Assembly (NCBI GenBank): GCA_949987705.1
Contig: OX465286.1
Span: forward strand, 26,235,657-26,299,656
Length of the DNA: 64,000 bases
DNA from: Thereva unica
Taxonomy: Eukaryota; Arthropoda; Insecta; Diptera; Therevidae
Direction: 5' to 3'
Part shown: positions 46,643 to 57,816 of the stretch, piece after piece
Layout: each line of letters starts with the position of its first letter
How positions within the stretch are numbered: the stretch's first letter is position 1
The notes under the pieces: generated by a model
The model's database searches: none
The model's input: the letters and a program-made list of their open reading frames with translations, nothing else
What the model was told of the DNA's origin: nothing
Position numbers and translations under genes: made by a program

Positions 46643-49600
46643 AGTGAATTTAAGTTATTTTCGATGAACTCGATGAATGTAACTTAATTTCGATGAATAA
46701 AGTGAATTTAAGTTATTTTCGATGTACTCGATGAATGTAACTTAATTTCGATGAATAAAGTGAATTTATGTCATTTTCGATGTACTCGATGAATGTAACT
46801 TAATTTCGATGAATAAAGTGAATTTAAGTTATTTTCGATGTACTGGATGAATATAAGTTAATTTCGATGAATAAAGTGAATTTAAGCTATTTTCTATGTA
46901 CTCGATGAATATAACTTAATTTCGATGAATAAAGTGAATTTAATTTATTTTCAATGTGCTCGATGAATGTAACTTAATTTCGATGAATAAAGTGAATTTA
47001 AGTTATTTTCGATGAACTCGATGAATGTAACTTAATTTCGATGAATAAAGTGAATTTAAGTTATTTTCGATGTACTCGATGAATGTAACTTAATTTCGAT
47101 AAATAAAGTGAATTTAAGTTATTTTCGATGTACTGGATGAATATAACTTAATTTCGATGAATAAAGTGAATTTAAGTTATTTTCGATGCACTCGATGAAT
47201 ATAACTTAATTTCGATGAATAAAGTGAATTTAAGTTATTTTCGATGTACTCGATGAATATAACTTAATTTCGATGAATAAAGTGAATTTAAGTTATTTTC
47301 GATGTACTCGATGAATATAACTTCATTTCGATGAATAAAGTGAATTTAAGTTATTTTCGATGTACTGGATGAATATAACTTAATTTCGATGAATAAAGTG
47401 AATTTAAGTTATTTTCGATGAACTCGATGAATGTAACTTAATTTCGATGAATAAAGTGAATTTAAGTTATTTTCGATGTACTCGATGAATATAACTTAAT
47501 TTCGATGAATAAAGTGAATTTAAGTTATTTTCGATGTACTGGATGAATATAAGTTAATTTCGATGAATAAAGTGAATGTAAGTTATTTTCGATGTACTCG
47601 ATGAATGTAACATAATTTTGATGAATAAAGTGAATTTAAGTTATTTTCGATGTACTCGATGAATATAACTTAATTTCGATGAATACAGTGAATTTAAGTT
47701 ATTTTCGATGTACTGGATGAATATAACTTAATTTCGATGAATAAAGTGAATTTAAGTTATTTTTGATGTACTCGATGAATGTAACTTAATTTCGATGAAT
47801 AAAGTGAATTTAAGTTATTTTCGATGTACTGGATGAATATAACTTCAATTCGATGAATAAAGTGAATTTAAGTTATTTTCGATGTACTCGATGAATATAA
47901 CTTCATTTCGATGAATAAAGTGAATTTAAGTTATTTTCGATGTACTCGATGAATGTAACTTAATTTCGATGAATAAAGTGAATTTAAGTTATTTTCGATG
48001 TACTCGATGAATATAACTTCATTTCGATGAATAAAGTGAATTTAAGTTATTTTCAATGTACTCGATGAATGTAACTTAATTTCGATGAATAAAGTGAATT
48101 TAAGTTATTTTCGATGTACTCGATGAATGTAACTTAATTTCGATGAATAAAGTGAATTTAAGTTATTTTCGATGTACTGGATGAATATAACTTAATTTCG
48201 ATGAATAAAGTGAATTTAAGTTATTTTCGATGTACTGGATGAATATAACTTAATTTCGATGAATAAAGTGAATTTAAGTTATTTTCGATGTACTCGATGA
48301 ATATAACTTCATTTCGATGAATAAAGTGAATTTAAGTTATTTTCGATGTACTGGATGAATATAAGTTAATTTCGATGAATAAAGTGAATTTAAGTTATTT
48401 TCGATGTACTCGATGAATATAACTTAATTTCGATGAATAACGTGAATTTAAGTTATTTTCGATGTACTGGATGAATATAAGTTAATTTCGATGAATAAAG
48501 TGAATTTAAGTTATTTTCGATGTACTCGATGAATATAACTTCATTTCGATGAATAAAGTGAATTTAAGTTATTTTCGATGTACTGGATGAATATAACTTA
48601 ATTTCGATGAATAAAGTGAATTTAAGTTATTTTCGATGTACTGGATGAATATAACTTAATTTCGATGAATAAAGTGAATTTAAGTTATTTTCGATGAACT
48701 CGATGAATGTAACTTAATTTCGATGAATAAAGTGAATTTAAGTTATTTTCGATGTACTGGATGAATATAAGTTAATTTCGATGAATAAAGTGAATTTAAG
48801 TTATTTTCGATGTACTCGATGAATATAACTTCATTTCGATGAATAAAGTGAATTTAAGTTATTTTCGATGTACTGGATGAATATAACTTAATTTCGATGA
48901 ATAAAGTGAATTTAAGTTATTTTCGATGTACTGGATGAATATAACTTAATTTCGATGAATAAAGTGAATTTAAGTTATTTTCGATGTACTCGATGAATAT
49001 AACTTCATTTCGATGAATAAAGTGAATTTAAGTTATTTTCGATGTACTGGATGAATATAACTTCATTTCGATGAATAAAGTGAATTTAAGTTATTTTCGA
49101 TGTACTGTATGAATATAACTTAATTTCGATGAATAAAGTGAATTTAAGTTATTTTCGATGAACTCGATGAATGTAACTTAATTTCGATGAATAAAGTGAA
49201 TTTAAGTTATTTTCGATGTACTCGATGAATATAACTTCATTTCGATGAATAAAGTGAATTTAAGTTATTTTCGATGTACTCGATGAATATAACTTCATTT
49301 CGATGAATAAAGTGAATTTAAGTTATTTTCGATGTACTGGATGAATATAACTTAATTTCGATGAATAAAGTGAATTTAAGTTATTTTCGATGTACTGGAT
49401 GAATATAAGTTAATTTCGATGAATAAAGTGAATTTAAGTTATTTTCGATGTACTCGATGAATATAACTTAATTTAGATTAATAAAGTGAATTTAAGGTAT
49501 TTTCGATGTACTGGATGAATATAAGTTAATTTCGATGAATAAAGTGAATTTAAGTTATTTTCGATGTACTCGATGAATATAACTTCATTTCGATGAATAA

Positions 49601-50621
49601 AGTGAATTTAAGTTATTTTCGATGTACTGGATGAATATAAGTTAATTTCGATGAATAAAGTGAATTTAAGTTATTTTCGATGTACTCGATGAATATAACT
49701 TAATTTCGATGAATAAAGTGAATTTTAGTTATTTTCGATGTACTGGATGAATATAAGTTAATTTCGATGAATAAAGTGAATTTAAGCTATTTTCTATGTA
49801 CTCGATGAATATAACTTAATTTCGATGAATAAAGTGAATTTAATTTATTTTCGATGTGCTCGATGAATGTAACTTAATTTCGACGAATAAAGTGAATTTA
49901 AGTTATTTTTGATGAACTCGATGAATGTAACTTAATTTCGATGAATAAAGTGAATTTAAGTTATTTTCGATGTACTCGATGAATGTAACTTAATTTCGAT
50001 GAATAAAGTGAATTTAAGTTATTTTCGATGTACTGGATGAATATAACTTAATTTCGATGAATAAAGTGAATTTAAGTTATTTTCGATATACTCGATGAAT
50101 GTAACTTAATTTCGATGAATAAAGTGAATTTAAGTTATTTTCGATGAACTCGATGAATATAAGTTAATTTCGATGAATAAAGTGAATTTAAGCTATTTTC
50201 GATGTACTCGATGAATATAACTTAATTTCGATGAATAAAGTGAATTTAAGTTATTTTCGATGTACTCGATGAATATAACTTCATTTCGATGAATAAAGTG
50301 AATTTAAGTTATTTTCGATGTACTCGATGAATATAACTTAATTTCGATGAATAAAGTGAATTGAAGTTATTTTCGATGTACTGGATGAATATAAGTTAAT
50401 TTCGATGAATAAAGTGAATTTAAGTTATTTTCTATGTACTCGATGAATATAACTTAATTTCGATGAATAAAGTGAATTTAATTTATTTTCGATGTGCTCG
50501 ATGAATGTAACTTAATTTCGATGAATAAAGTGAATTTAAGTTATTTTCGATGAACTCGATGAATGTAACTTAATTTCGATGAATAAAGTGAATTTAAGTT
50601 ATTTTCGATGTACTCGATGAA
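46643..50621. repeat. 58-bp satellite array, segment 5, uninterrupted by the MULE
   Basis: About 69 monomers corresponding to segments 2 and 3 joined. The MULE empty site TTAAGTTAT is at 48564-48572 and the 58-bp phase runs straight through it. No genes. Confidence 0.97.
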
Positions 50622-50772
50622 TCTTACTAATATTATAAACGTGAATGTTTGTATGTATGTTTGTTACTCTTTCACGCAAAAACTACTGAATGGATTTTAA
50701 TGAAACTTTACAATAATATAGCTCATATATCAGAATAACATATAGGCTATAATTTATAAAAAAATTCAAAAT
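50622..50772 (+). other. Helitron 5' terminal region, copy B
   Basis: Same 5' block as in copy A, from TC to the first minisatellite edge. Confidence 0.8.
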
Positions 50773-50786
50773 GGCCGTGCCAATAT

Positions 50787-50936
50787 CCATCCATCCATCC
50801 AATGGCGCTACAGCCCAAATCGAGCCTTGGCCTCCTCTAGGGCATTTTTCCAAGTATGACGGTCCCTTGCAGCATGTCTCCAGTTCCGGATGTTGAGCAT
50901 TGACTCTGCGTCAGCCGTCACAGAGTCTATCCATCC
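50787..50936 (-). mobile_element. 5'-truncated LINE 3' end (RTE/LOA-like), copy B
   Basis: Same 150-bp stub as in copy A, with the 14-bp duplications at 50773-50786 and 50937-50950. Confidence 0.85.
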
Positions 50937-51983
50937 GGCCGTGCCAATATGGCCGACGAATTTGCCAATTGTGTTCCGATTCCAATGAAAATCGAAATCT
51001 GGGGGATTTTAAGGTTGCAAATAACGAATTTATGATCAAAACATATAAATTCAAAATGGCCGAGCCAATATGGCCGACGAATTTGCCAATTGTGTTCCGA
51101 TTCCAATGAAAATCGAAATCTGGGGGATTTTAAGGTTGCAAATAACGAATTTATGATCAAAACTTATAAATTCAAAATGGCCGTGCCAATATGGCCGACG
51201 AATTTGCCAATTGTGTTCCGATTCCAATGAAAATCGAAATCTGGGGGATTTTAAGGTTGCAAATAACGAATTTATGATCAAAACTTATAAATTCAAAATG
51301 GCCGTGCCAATATGGCCGACGAATTTGCCAATTGTGTTCCGATTCCAATGAAAATCGAAATCTGGGGGATTTTAAGGTTGCAAATAACGAATTTATGATC
51401 AAAACTTATAAATTCAAAATGGCGGACGAATTTTTCCAATTGTATTCCGATTCCAATGAAAGTGAATATCTAGGGGTTTTTAAGGTTGCAAATAACGAAT
51501 TTATGATCAAAACTTATAAATTCAAAATGGCCGTGCCAATATGGCCGACGAATTTGCCAATTGTGTTCCGATTCCAATGAAAATCGAAATCTGGGGGATT
51601 TTAAGGTTGCAAATAACGAATTTATGATCAAAACTTATAAATTCAAAATGGCCGTGCCAATATGGCCGACGAATTTGCCAATTGTGTTCCGATTCCAATG
51701 AAAATCGAAATCTGGGGGATTTTAAGGTTGCAAATAACGAATTTATGATCAAAACTTATAAATTCAAAATGGCGGACGAATTTTTCCAATTGTATTCCGA
51801 TTCCAATGAAAGTGAATATCTAGGGGTTTTTAAGGTTGCAAATAACGAATTTATGATCAAAACTTATAAATTCAAAATGGCGGACGAATTTTTCCAATTG
51901 TATTCCGATTGCAATGAAAATCGGTATCTGGGGGCTTTTAGGGCAAACAACGAATTTATGATCAAAGCTTATAAATTCAAAAT
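50937..51983 (+). repeat. Minisatellite inside Helitron, copy B
   Basis: About nine 121/108-bp units in the same order as copy A, so unit number has not changed since the duplication. Confidence 0.95.
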
Positions 51984-52450
51984 TGCGGGTCCAATATGAC
52001 GCACGAATTTTCCCAAGCCACATTCTGAAATGTAGTAAATTTCTAAAATTCCCTCTAACCAGTATAGAAACAGTAAAAACGGTAGAAAGAGTCGAAGTTT
52101 GCAAATTTGTGCGCCCCTACATTGTCATCACGAGGTTAAACGATGTCATCTATCGCTTCCAAAAAGTTCGATCGGAAAAAACGGGACCTGGAGGAAGCTG
52201 TGTTCGGGGCGAATACTGAGTAAGAAGGAAGCAGTGTAACGGCTAACCGAAAAGAGAAAGTTAAAATTAATGCATCTACTTGAATACATAACGCTGTTCT
52301 AATTGAATCACCGATAAGATTGGGAAGAGGCAATTTTTTCCAGATTTATTGTTTTTTCATTATACTTTTTTTCCTACCGCGTACAACGCACACGTAATTT
52401 TTTTTCCGATAGGTGGTGCTCAACCTGGAATTTTAATAAATTTGAAGCAT
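51984..52450 (+). other. Helitron interior with possible gypsy relic, copy B
   Basis: Same as 28604-29070. The LNDVIYR-containing fragment is at about 52100-52180. Confidence 0.4.
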
Positions 52451-52616
52451 ATTTATTTATTTATTTATTTACGCCAAACAAGGCTTGCTTAAACTATATT
52501 ACACAGGGAAAGTAACTTATAAATATATACATACAATCGCTAAAAGTACATTTGCATTTAACAATTTATCACAGGTATATCTTAATAACTTATGGTACAT
52601 TAGTTATAGTGTTAGT

Positions 52617-55226
52617 TCAGGATAATTCGGATGACAGGAAGGATATCAATTTTTTCTTGAAGGATAATTTGCTCATTCCAGGGGAGAAGCAGGAACTGTG
52701 GCCATTGAAAATCATACAACATCTGTTGACGGGCTCGTTCTTTCCATACTCGGTCCGATGAGAATATTCCCTAAGCATTTTCGTATGCCTATTCTGACGG
52801 ACATCGTCGTTAACTTTGATCCTGTCTGACAGAAACTGAACATTGATCCTATCGTTCAAGACGTCCAAAGTAAAGCATGATATAAGCAACTTACGCCTAT
52901 TAAACAGAGGCATGAGATCCAACACTTTGAGCCTGTCCATGTAGGGTGGTAGGCTATGAAAATCACGCGAGTCGAATAGATTTCTCAGAGCAAAGAGTAG
53001 AAATTTCTTTTGCACTGACTCAAACCTGTTACTGCTTACCTGGTAAATAGGATTCCAGATCGGGCATGCGTATTCTAAAATCGGGCGGACTAGCGAACAG
53101 AAAAGGGTTTTTGTAACTCGAGGGTTGTCAAATTCCTTGGCTCTTCTCTTTATAAAGCCTAGAAGTTTGCTAGCTCTTGCAATAATATTATCGTAGTGCA
53201 AATTGAAATTTAATTTATTGTCCAGGACAATACCCAAATCTACAATTTGATCAACGCGGTCTAATACCCTGCCGTTGAGATAATAGTATTGCAACTGTAT
53301 GCTTTTTTTACGAGAGAAGGTAATTACGTGGCATTTACTGGTGTTTAGTTGCAGTTTATTGGTGGAGCACCAGTCATGTAACGTATTCAGTTTCGACTGA
53401 AGGAGAGTTACGTCATCACTCGACCTTATGACACTATATATTTTGAGGTCATCGGCATAAAAGAGATGTCGTATATTACTTAGTTTTTCTGACAGGTCTG
53501 AGATGAATATATTAAATAAAAGTGGGCCAAGATGACTACCCTGGGGGACTCCGGAAGTTACTTCGATTTCTTTTGACAGAAATCCTTGAAATCTAACGGC
53601 CTGTGTTCTTCCGTTAAGATATGATTCTATCCATCTTAGGACAGGCCCAGATATTCCGAATTTTAGTAGTTTTGTTATTAAGATATGGTGGTCGACACGG
53701 TCAAAGGCCTTACTGAAGTCAGTATAGACAGCATCGATTTGATGACCGTTCTCCATACCACATAGTAGTTCGGAGGTTAGTGTCATAAGGTTAGTAGTTG
53801 TCGAGCGCCCTTTTCTGAAGCCATGTTGTTGGTCATTGAGGAGCGGATCGATTGTTTGGGCAATCTTGTTGTAAACAAGCTTTTCGAAGAGTTTAGGAAT
53901 TGCTGATAATATTGCAATGCCCCTGTAGTTGTCCACCGAATGCTTATTAGATGCTTTATGAATTGGTATGAGGTAGGATTTTTTCCAAGTTATAGGAAAT
54001 TTTCCTAACGATAAGGATTTGTTGAAAATAAGATGGAGGGGATATAGAATTTGAGTTGAGTAGCACTGCAGAAAGCAAGGAGGCAGATTGTCGGGACCGT
54101 GACCTTTATTGATATCCAGATTGTTTAAACCTGTCATGATGTCTTCGAAGGATAGGGATATGTTATCTATAAGAGTTGAAGTAACAGTGCGCGTGTGTGT
54201 TGCGTCAGTATGTGTTGTATCAGATTTTGGACAAAAGACTTCGGTAAACCTGTCAGCAAACATGTTACAAATTTCCTGTGGGCAAGAGGAGTGTTTACTG
54301 CCATTGGTCATTGTAGTTGGATAGCCTAAGGTCTTTCGTTTCATATTAACGAACTGAAAGAATTTTTTGGGATCTCTTATAATGCTATCGCCAACAGAGT
54401 TAAGATATGTAGTATAGGCCTCACGTGACCTAAGACTGAACTCTGAGGCTAGCCTAGTGTATTCTAATTTCAGTTCATCATTTGCATGGGGGTTATTTCT
54501 AATCAGCTTATACAATTTATTTCTCTGATTACGAAGAGAACGGACATTCTTATCCAGCCATGGTTCCGATAATTTATCCCTTCTTTTAATTCTGGGCACA
54601 TGTTTGTCAATAACGTTGAATATTATAGTGTTGAAGCAAGACACCATTTCGTCAATGTCATTACCAGAAAGCCTATTTTCCCAGTCTACTAGGGATAATT
54701 CGAAGGCAATGCTGTTAGAGTCTGCATTTTTATAATCATAAATGATTGAGTTATTGTATGATATACGATGATTAGATATTGCGGTATTATGTTCGAGGAT
54801 CCATGCAGAATGGTGAGTAGAGTTGGTAAAAAGGTTTTCCTCAGGCGGAGCAGGCAGGATGTTCAGCTCCTCAGGTGAGTTAGTGAAGATTAGATCTAAC
54901 CAATTACCACGAGAATTCGGAGTTCTAATGATTTGGTGTAGACCATTTCCATAAAAGGAGTCGATAAACTTTATATCGATAGCATTTGTGACGTTAATCG
55001 GAAGTAAACAATTTTCTTCCTCGTCGGGGATAAAAGATATATTAGGGCGATTAAAGTCTCCTAAAATAAATATGTCGTCGCAACTGGAGAGAGATTCGTT
55101 AATATCATCTAATATATGAAGTAATTCATCATATTTAGATTCGTCAGAGTTAGGGGGTATGTAAAAAGTGCCGAAAAATATGTGTGATTTAGCGTCAATG
55201 AAAAGGTTATTAAGTTTGCCTCTCAT
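52617..55226 (-). CDS. LINE ORF2: truncated endonuclease plus reverse transcriptase, copy B
   Basis: 869 residues, identical to the copy A protein. The frame is open upstream to 55313 next to the ORF1 stop. RT motifs including YADD are intact and the ETWL part of the endonuclease is missing. Confidence 0.88.
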   Translation of the reverse strand: MRGKLNNLFIDAKSHIFFGTFYIPPNSDESKYDELLHILDDINESLSSCDDIFILGDFNRPNISFIPDEEENCLLPINVTNAIDIKFIDSFYGNGLHQIIRTPNSRGNWLDLIFTNSPEELNILPAPPEENLFTNSTHHSAWILEHNTAISNHRISYNNSIIYDYKNADSNSIAFELSLVDWENRLSGNDIDEMVSCFNTIIFNVIDKHVPRIKRRDKLSEPWLDKNVRSLRNQRNKLYKLIRNNPHANDELKLEYTRLASEFSLRSREAYTTYLNSVGDSIIRDPKKFFQFVNMKRKTLGYPTTMTNGSKHSSCPQEICNMFADRFTEVFCPKSDTTHTDATHTRTVTSTLIDNISLSFEDIMTGLNNLDINKGHGPDNLPPCFLQCYSTQILYPLHLIFNKSLSLGKFPITWKKSYLIPIHKASNKHSVDNYRGIAILSAIPKLFEKLVYNKIAQTIDPLLNDQQHGFRKGRSTTTNLMTLTSELLCGMENGHQIDAVYTDFSKAFDRVDHHILITKLLKFGISGPVLRWIESYLNGRTQAVRFQGFLSKEIEVTSGVPQGSHLGPLLFNIFISDLSEKLSNIRHLFYADDLKIYSVIRSSDDVTLLQSKLNTLHDWCSTNKLQLNTSKCHVITFSRKKSIQLQYYYLNGRVLDRVDQIVDLGIVLDNKLNFNLHYDNIIARASKLLGFIKRRAKEFDNPRVTKTLFCSLVRPILEYACPIWNPIYQVSSNRFESVQKKFLLFALRNLFDSRDFHSLPPYMDRLKVLDLMPLFNRRKLLISCFTLDVLNDRINVQFLSDRIKVNDDVRQNRHTKMLREYSHRTEYGKNEPVNRCCMIFNGHSSCFSPGMSKLSFKKKLISFLSSELS

Positions 55227-55313
55227 ACCACTGCAATTGTGGTAAAAGAGCCTTATGTTCTCAGTTGGGTCAGGGGTAGTTGAGATGTGAGTTTTTGTCG
55301 GAGAAGTGACTAG

Positions 55314-57494
55314 TTACGGACGATAATATCTAGCCATTTCGTCCCGGCTCCTCTGCAATTGAGACACATGTAGTGATCTCATATGTGAGGCGTAGGTGGC
55401 GAGATCCTTCCTTACTTGCTCAGAAGAGATCTGGTATTGCTCATGATAAACAGTGTAGAGCTTAAGCAGGGTATTCCGATCGATGGGGAGACCTTCTTGT
55501 TGGATCGAAATAATGAGGCTGGTCCTGGTCTTACCATTTACACAGGTAGAGTCAGGTTTGTTGTGCATATAAGCAAGAAAGAGCCTTACATTATCATAAA
55601 TCCTATGATCTCTGAGACGAGATAATAGGTACCGACCCTCGGTTGAGTCTGCCGAAATTAAGGTGTTTTTGACGTTCGGAGGCTGTAGAGGGTCCAAGAA
55701 GTTTGGTTTGGTTGCAGTGATGGAAGAGCTCGCCAACATTGGTGTTTCTGCCACAACCGTAGGAGTATGAGGTTGTGGAGGGTTAAGGGGAGGTTGATTG
55801 TTTATCGGAATCTCGGTAACATCGGAATAAGAACGGCCGCCGATGATAATATGGCTACGAGAAAAATTTGGGTATAAATCGCTATTATTTGTTTGTGCAG
55901 AGACGACAGGAGTACGGGTGGGAATGCTGTTAGTATTGGTTTTGATGATTTTAGAGTTAATGTTACTGTGGATATTAGAGGATTTTTCATGCTTTGTTAG
56001 TATGTTAATATTTTTATTTTTGGAGCTAATAGTGTTATTAATCCTAGTTTTAACTACCTTAAATTTATTACTTAATCTATCATTCCAGCGGCGGAGCGTT
56101 AAAGCATTCCATTTGAAAACATCCGAGGCAGAGTTGAGAAATAGCCATTCATATTTAGTGGCCATTGTTATTTTGAAGCTCCGTAAGTTGTCCTTATTGT
56201 TTATTTGCGAGACGAGTTCACAGCCAAGGAGCTTAATAGAGAACTCGGTCTGGAACATATTCCTAACCCAAGACGGATTTGCTTGGAACGGTGCGCCGTT
56301 GAGGAGGTAAGCTGATCTCTGATTTGGAGGTACCATGGTGTTGGGAGTGTTAATTACAATACTCCGCCTCGATTTATTAGGTTGCTGTTTCGGCTCATTT
56401 TTCGACTTGACGTTCACGGTGTTTTTCGCACTTAACTTTTTCAGCCTGCAATTCCATTCATCCAATGACCACGTTGTACCAAATTTACTAATGTTTTGTT
56501 CGGGAAGGTACAGAGGTGGTAAGGAATGCGATGGCTTCGATGAAACCAATAAGGTTTGTGTGTGCAGATTGGGTGCACCGAGGGCGAAATTTCCCGTAAA
56601 GCTGCAGTCGGTGGTAATTGTGGTAGTATCCTTGGGTAGTTGATCTCGTACCAGTTCATCCGAGAATGGAATTGCCTCCTTATCCCAAATAGGATTTTCG
56701 ATGGACCTATTATGAGTCGATGTTTTAATTTCGACAACCAGGGATTTTAAACTATCTAGCTCAGATTCGACATAATTAAACTGGTTTCTTAAGTGGTCAT
56801 TAAGCTGTAACACTTTGTCATCGAATAAAGAAAGCTTGTCAAGGCAATCTGAAGCTACACGAAGTACTTCGCTGTAGTCGTGATCGCAGGAGCTACCTTC
56901 TGAGTTCTTTTCATTAAGTTTTTTGATGGATGTTTTTATAGAATGGCTTTCCAGCCTTATAATATTTTTTAACTCATCCATTAATTCATTTTTAGTTGCA
57001 GCATTATCCGCCGGGGTGGATAAGTTGTCAAGCTTCAACTTAACCGATTCATAATTTTTTAAGTAATTCCGACAATTGTTGTCAATACGATCTATAGCAC
57101 ATGAAAGCTCGTCGATGTTTTCCAGCAAGAGTTGTGATTTTTTTTCTGCATTATTGGCTTTGACTTTGTAAGCTTCAAAATCTTCTTTCATGTTATTTAC
57201 AGCTTCAGTCAAGCTCATTACATTGCTGTTATTAGATTTAATTGCCAATAACAAATGCGGAAGATTAATGGACTTACACTCAGGGCAAAAGAACTTGAAA
57301 GCTTTCTTAATTTCTTTAATATGTCGGGTGGTAGTGCGTGTAAGTCCAATGCATGATATATGAAAAAAGTTATCGCAAATTCCGTTACATGCAATCCATT
57401 CGCCTTCGTCAGCAGAAACAGCATCGGCTGCATAACAAGTCGCACTCATGCATTTATACATATTGAGTAATTGCTTAATATTTTGAAAGTCCAA
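55314..57494 (-). CDS. LINE ORF1: PHD-finger protein, copy B
   Basis: 726 residues, identical to copy A: C4HC3 PHD finger at 15-73, probable coiled coil, Asn/Ser-rich linker and helical C-terminus. It ends in TAA in frame with ORF2. Confidence 0.85.
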   Translation of the reverse strand: MDFQNIKQLLNMYKCMSATCYAADAVSADEGEWIACNGICDNFFHISCIGLTRTTTRHIKEIKKAFKFFCPECKSINLPHLLLAIKSNNSNVMSLTEAVNNMKEDFEAYKVKANNAEKKSQLLLENIDELSCAIDRIDNNCRNYLKNYESVKLKLDNLSTPADNAATKNELMDELKNIIRLESHSIKTSIKKLNEKNSEGSSCDHDYSEVLRVASDCLDKLSLFDDKVLQLNDHLRNQFNYVESELDSLKSLVVEIKTSTHNRSIENPIWDKEAIPFSDELVRDQLPKDTTTITTDCSFTGNFALGAPNLHTQTLLVSSKPSHSLPPLYLPEQNISKFGTTWSLDEWNCRLKKLSAKNTVNVKSKNEPKQQPNKSRRSIVINTPNTMVPPNQRSAYLLNGAPFQANPSWVRNMFQTEFSIKLLGCELVSQINNKDNLRSFKITMATKYEWLFLNSASDVFKWNALTLRRWNDRLSNKFKVVKTRINNTISSKNKNINILTKHEKSSNIHSNINSKIIKTNTNSIPTRTPVVSAQTNNSDLYPNFSRSHIIIGGRSYSDVTEIPINNQPPLNPPQPHTPTVVAETPMLASSSITATKPNFLDPLQPPNVKNTLISADSTEGRYLLSRLRDHRIYDNVRLFLAYMHNKPDSTCVNGKTRTSLIISIQQEGLPIDRNTLLKLYTVYHEQYQISSEQVRKDLATYASHMRSLHVSQLQRSRDEMARYYRP

Positions 57495-57816
57495 AGTCCA
57501 AATTAATTATGACACGAAAGTCCGTTAAATATGCATGAAACTAGCACAGATCCTGAAGGAAAACACTATAGTCACTTGACACTGGCACAGAATGAAAAAC
57601 CGGGTATTTGTTTATATAGGGGTTTGAATTATAAATTGCACAGAAACAATAACAGAAACAAGACCAAAAAGTGAAAAATGCGGGAAGCTTATAGGTAACT
57701 CTAAATTCTTTTATGTACCCATAACCATGCTTCATTATAACCATTTCCTATCCCGGAGTATGCCCACATAATTTTTTTTATTAAAAGGCGTTGCAACGCA
57801 CGCGGGTTTTTGCTAG
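57495..57816 (+). other. LINE 5' UTR and Helitron 3' end, copy B
   Basis: Same as 34115-34436, with the GCGTTGCAACGC palindrome at 57788-57799 and terminal CTAG at 57813-57816. Base 57718 is C here, A in block A. Confidence 0.75.

Larger units (their letters stand above)
52451..57750 (-). mobile_element. CR1/Jockey-type LINE, copy B
   Basis: Duplicate of the LINE in copy A, with the same 3' tail (52451-52471), both ORFs and the same endonuclease deletion. The 5' boundary is equally undefined. Confidence 0.85.
50622..57816 (+). mobile_element. Non-autonomous Helitron copy B with nested LINEs
   Basis: Duplicate of 27242-34436 at an offset of 23380, with the same TC start, CTAG end and A|T insertion point in the satellite. 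It carries the same cargo. The only difference I noted is C at 57718. Confidence 0.9.
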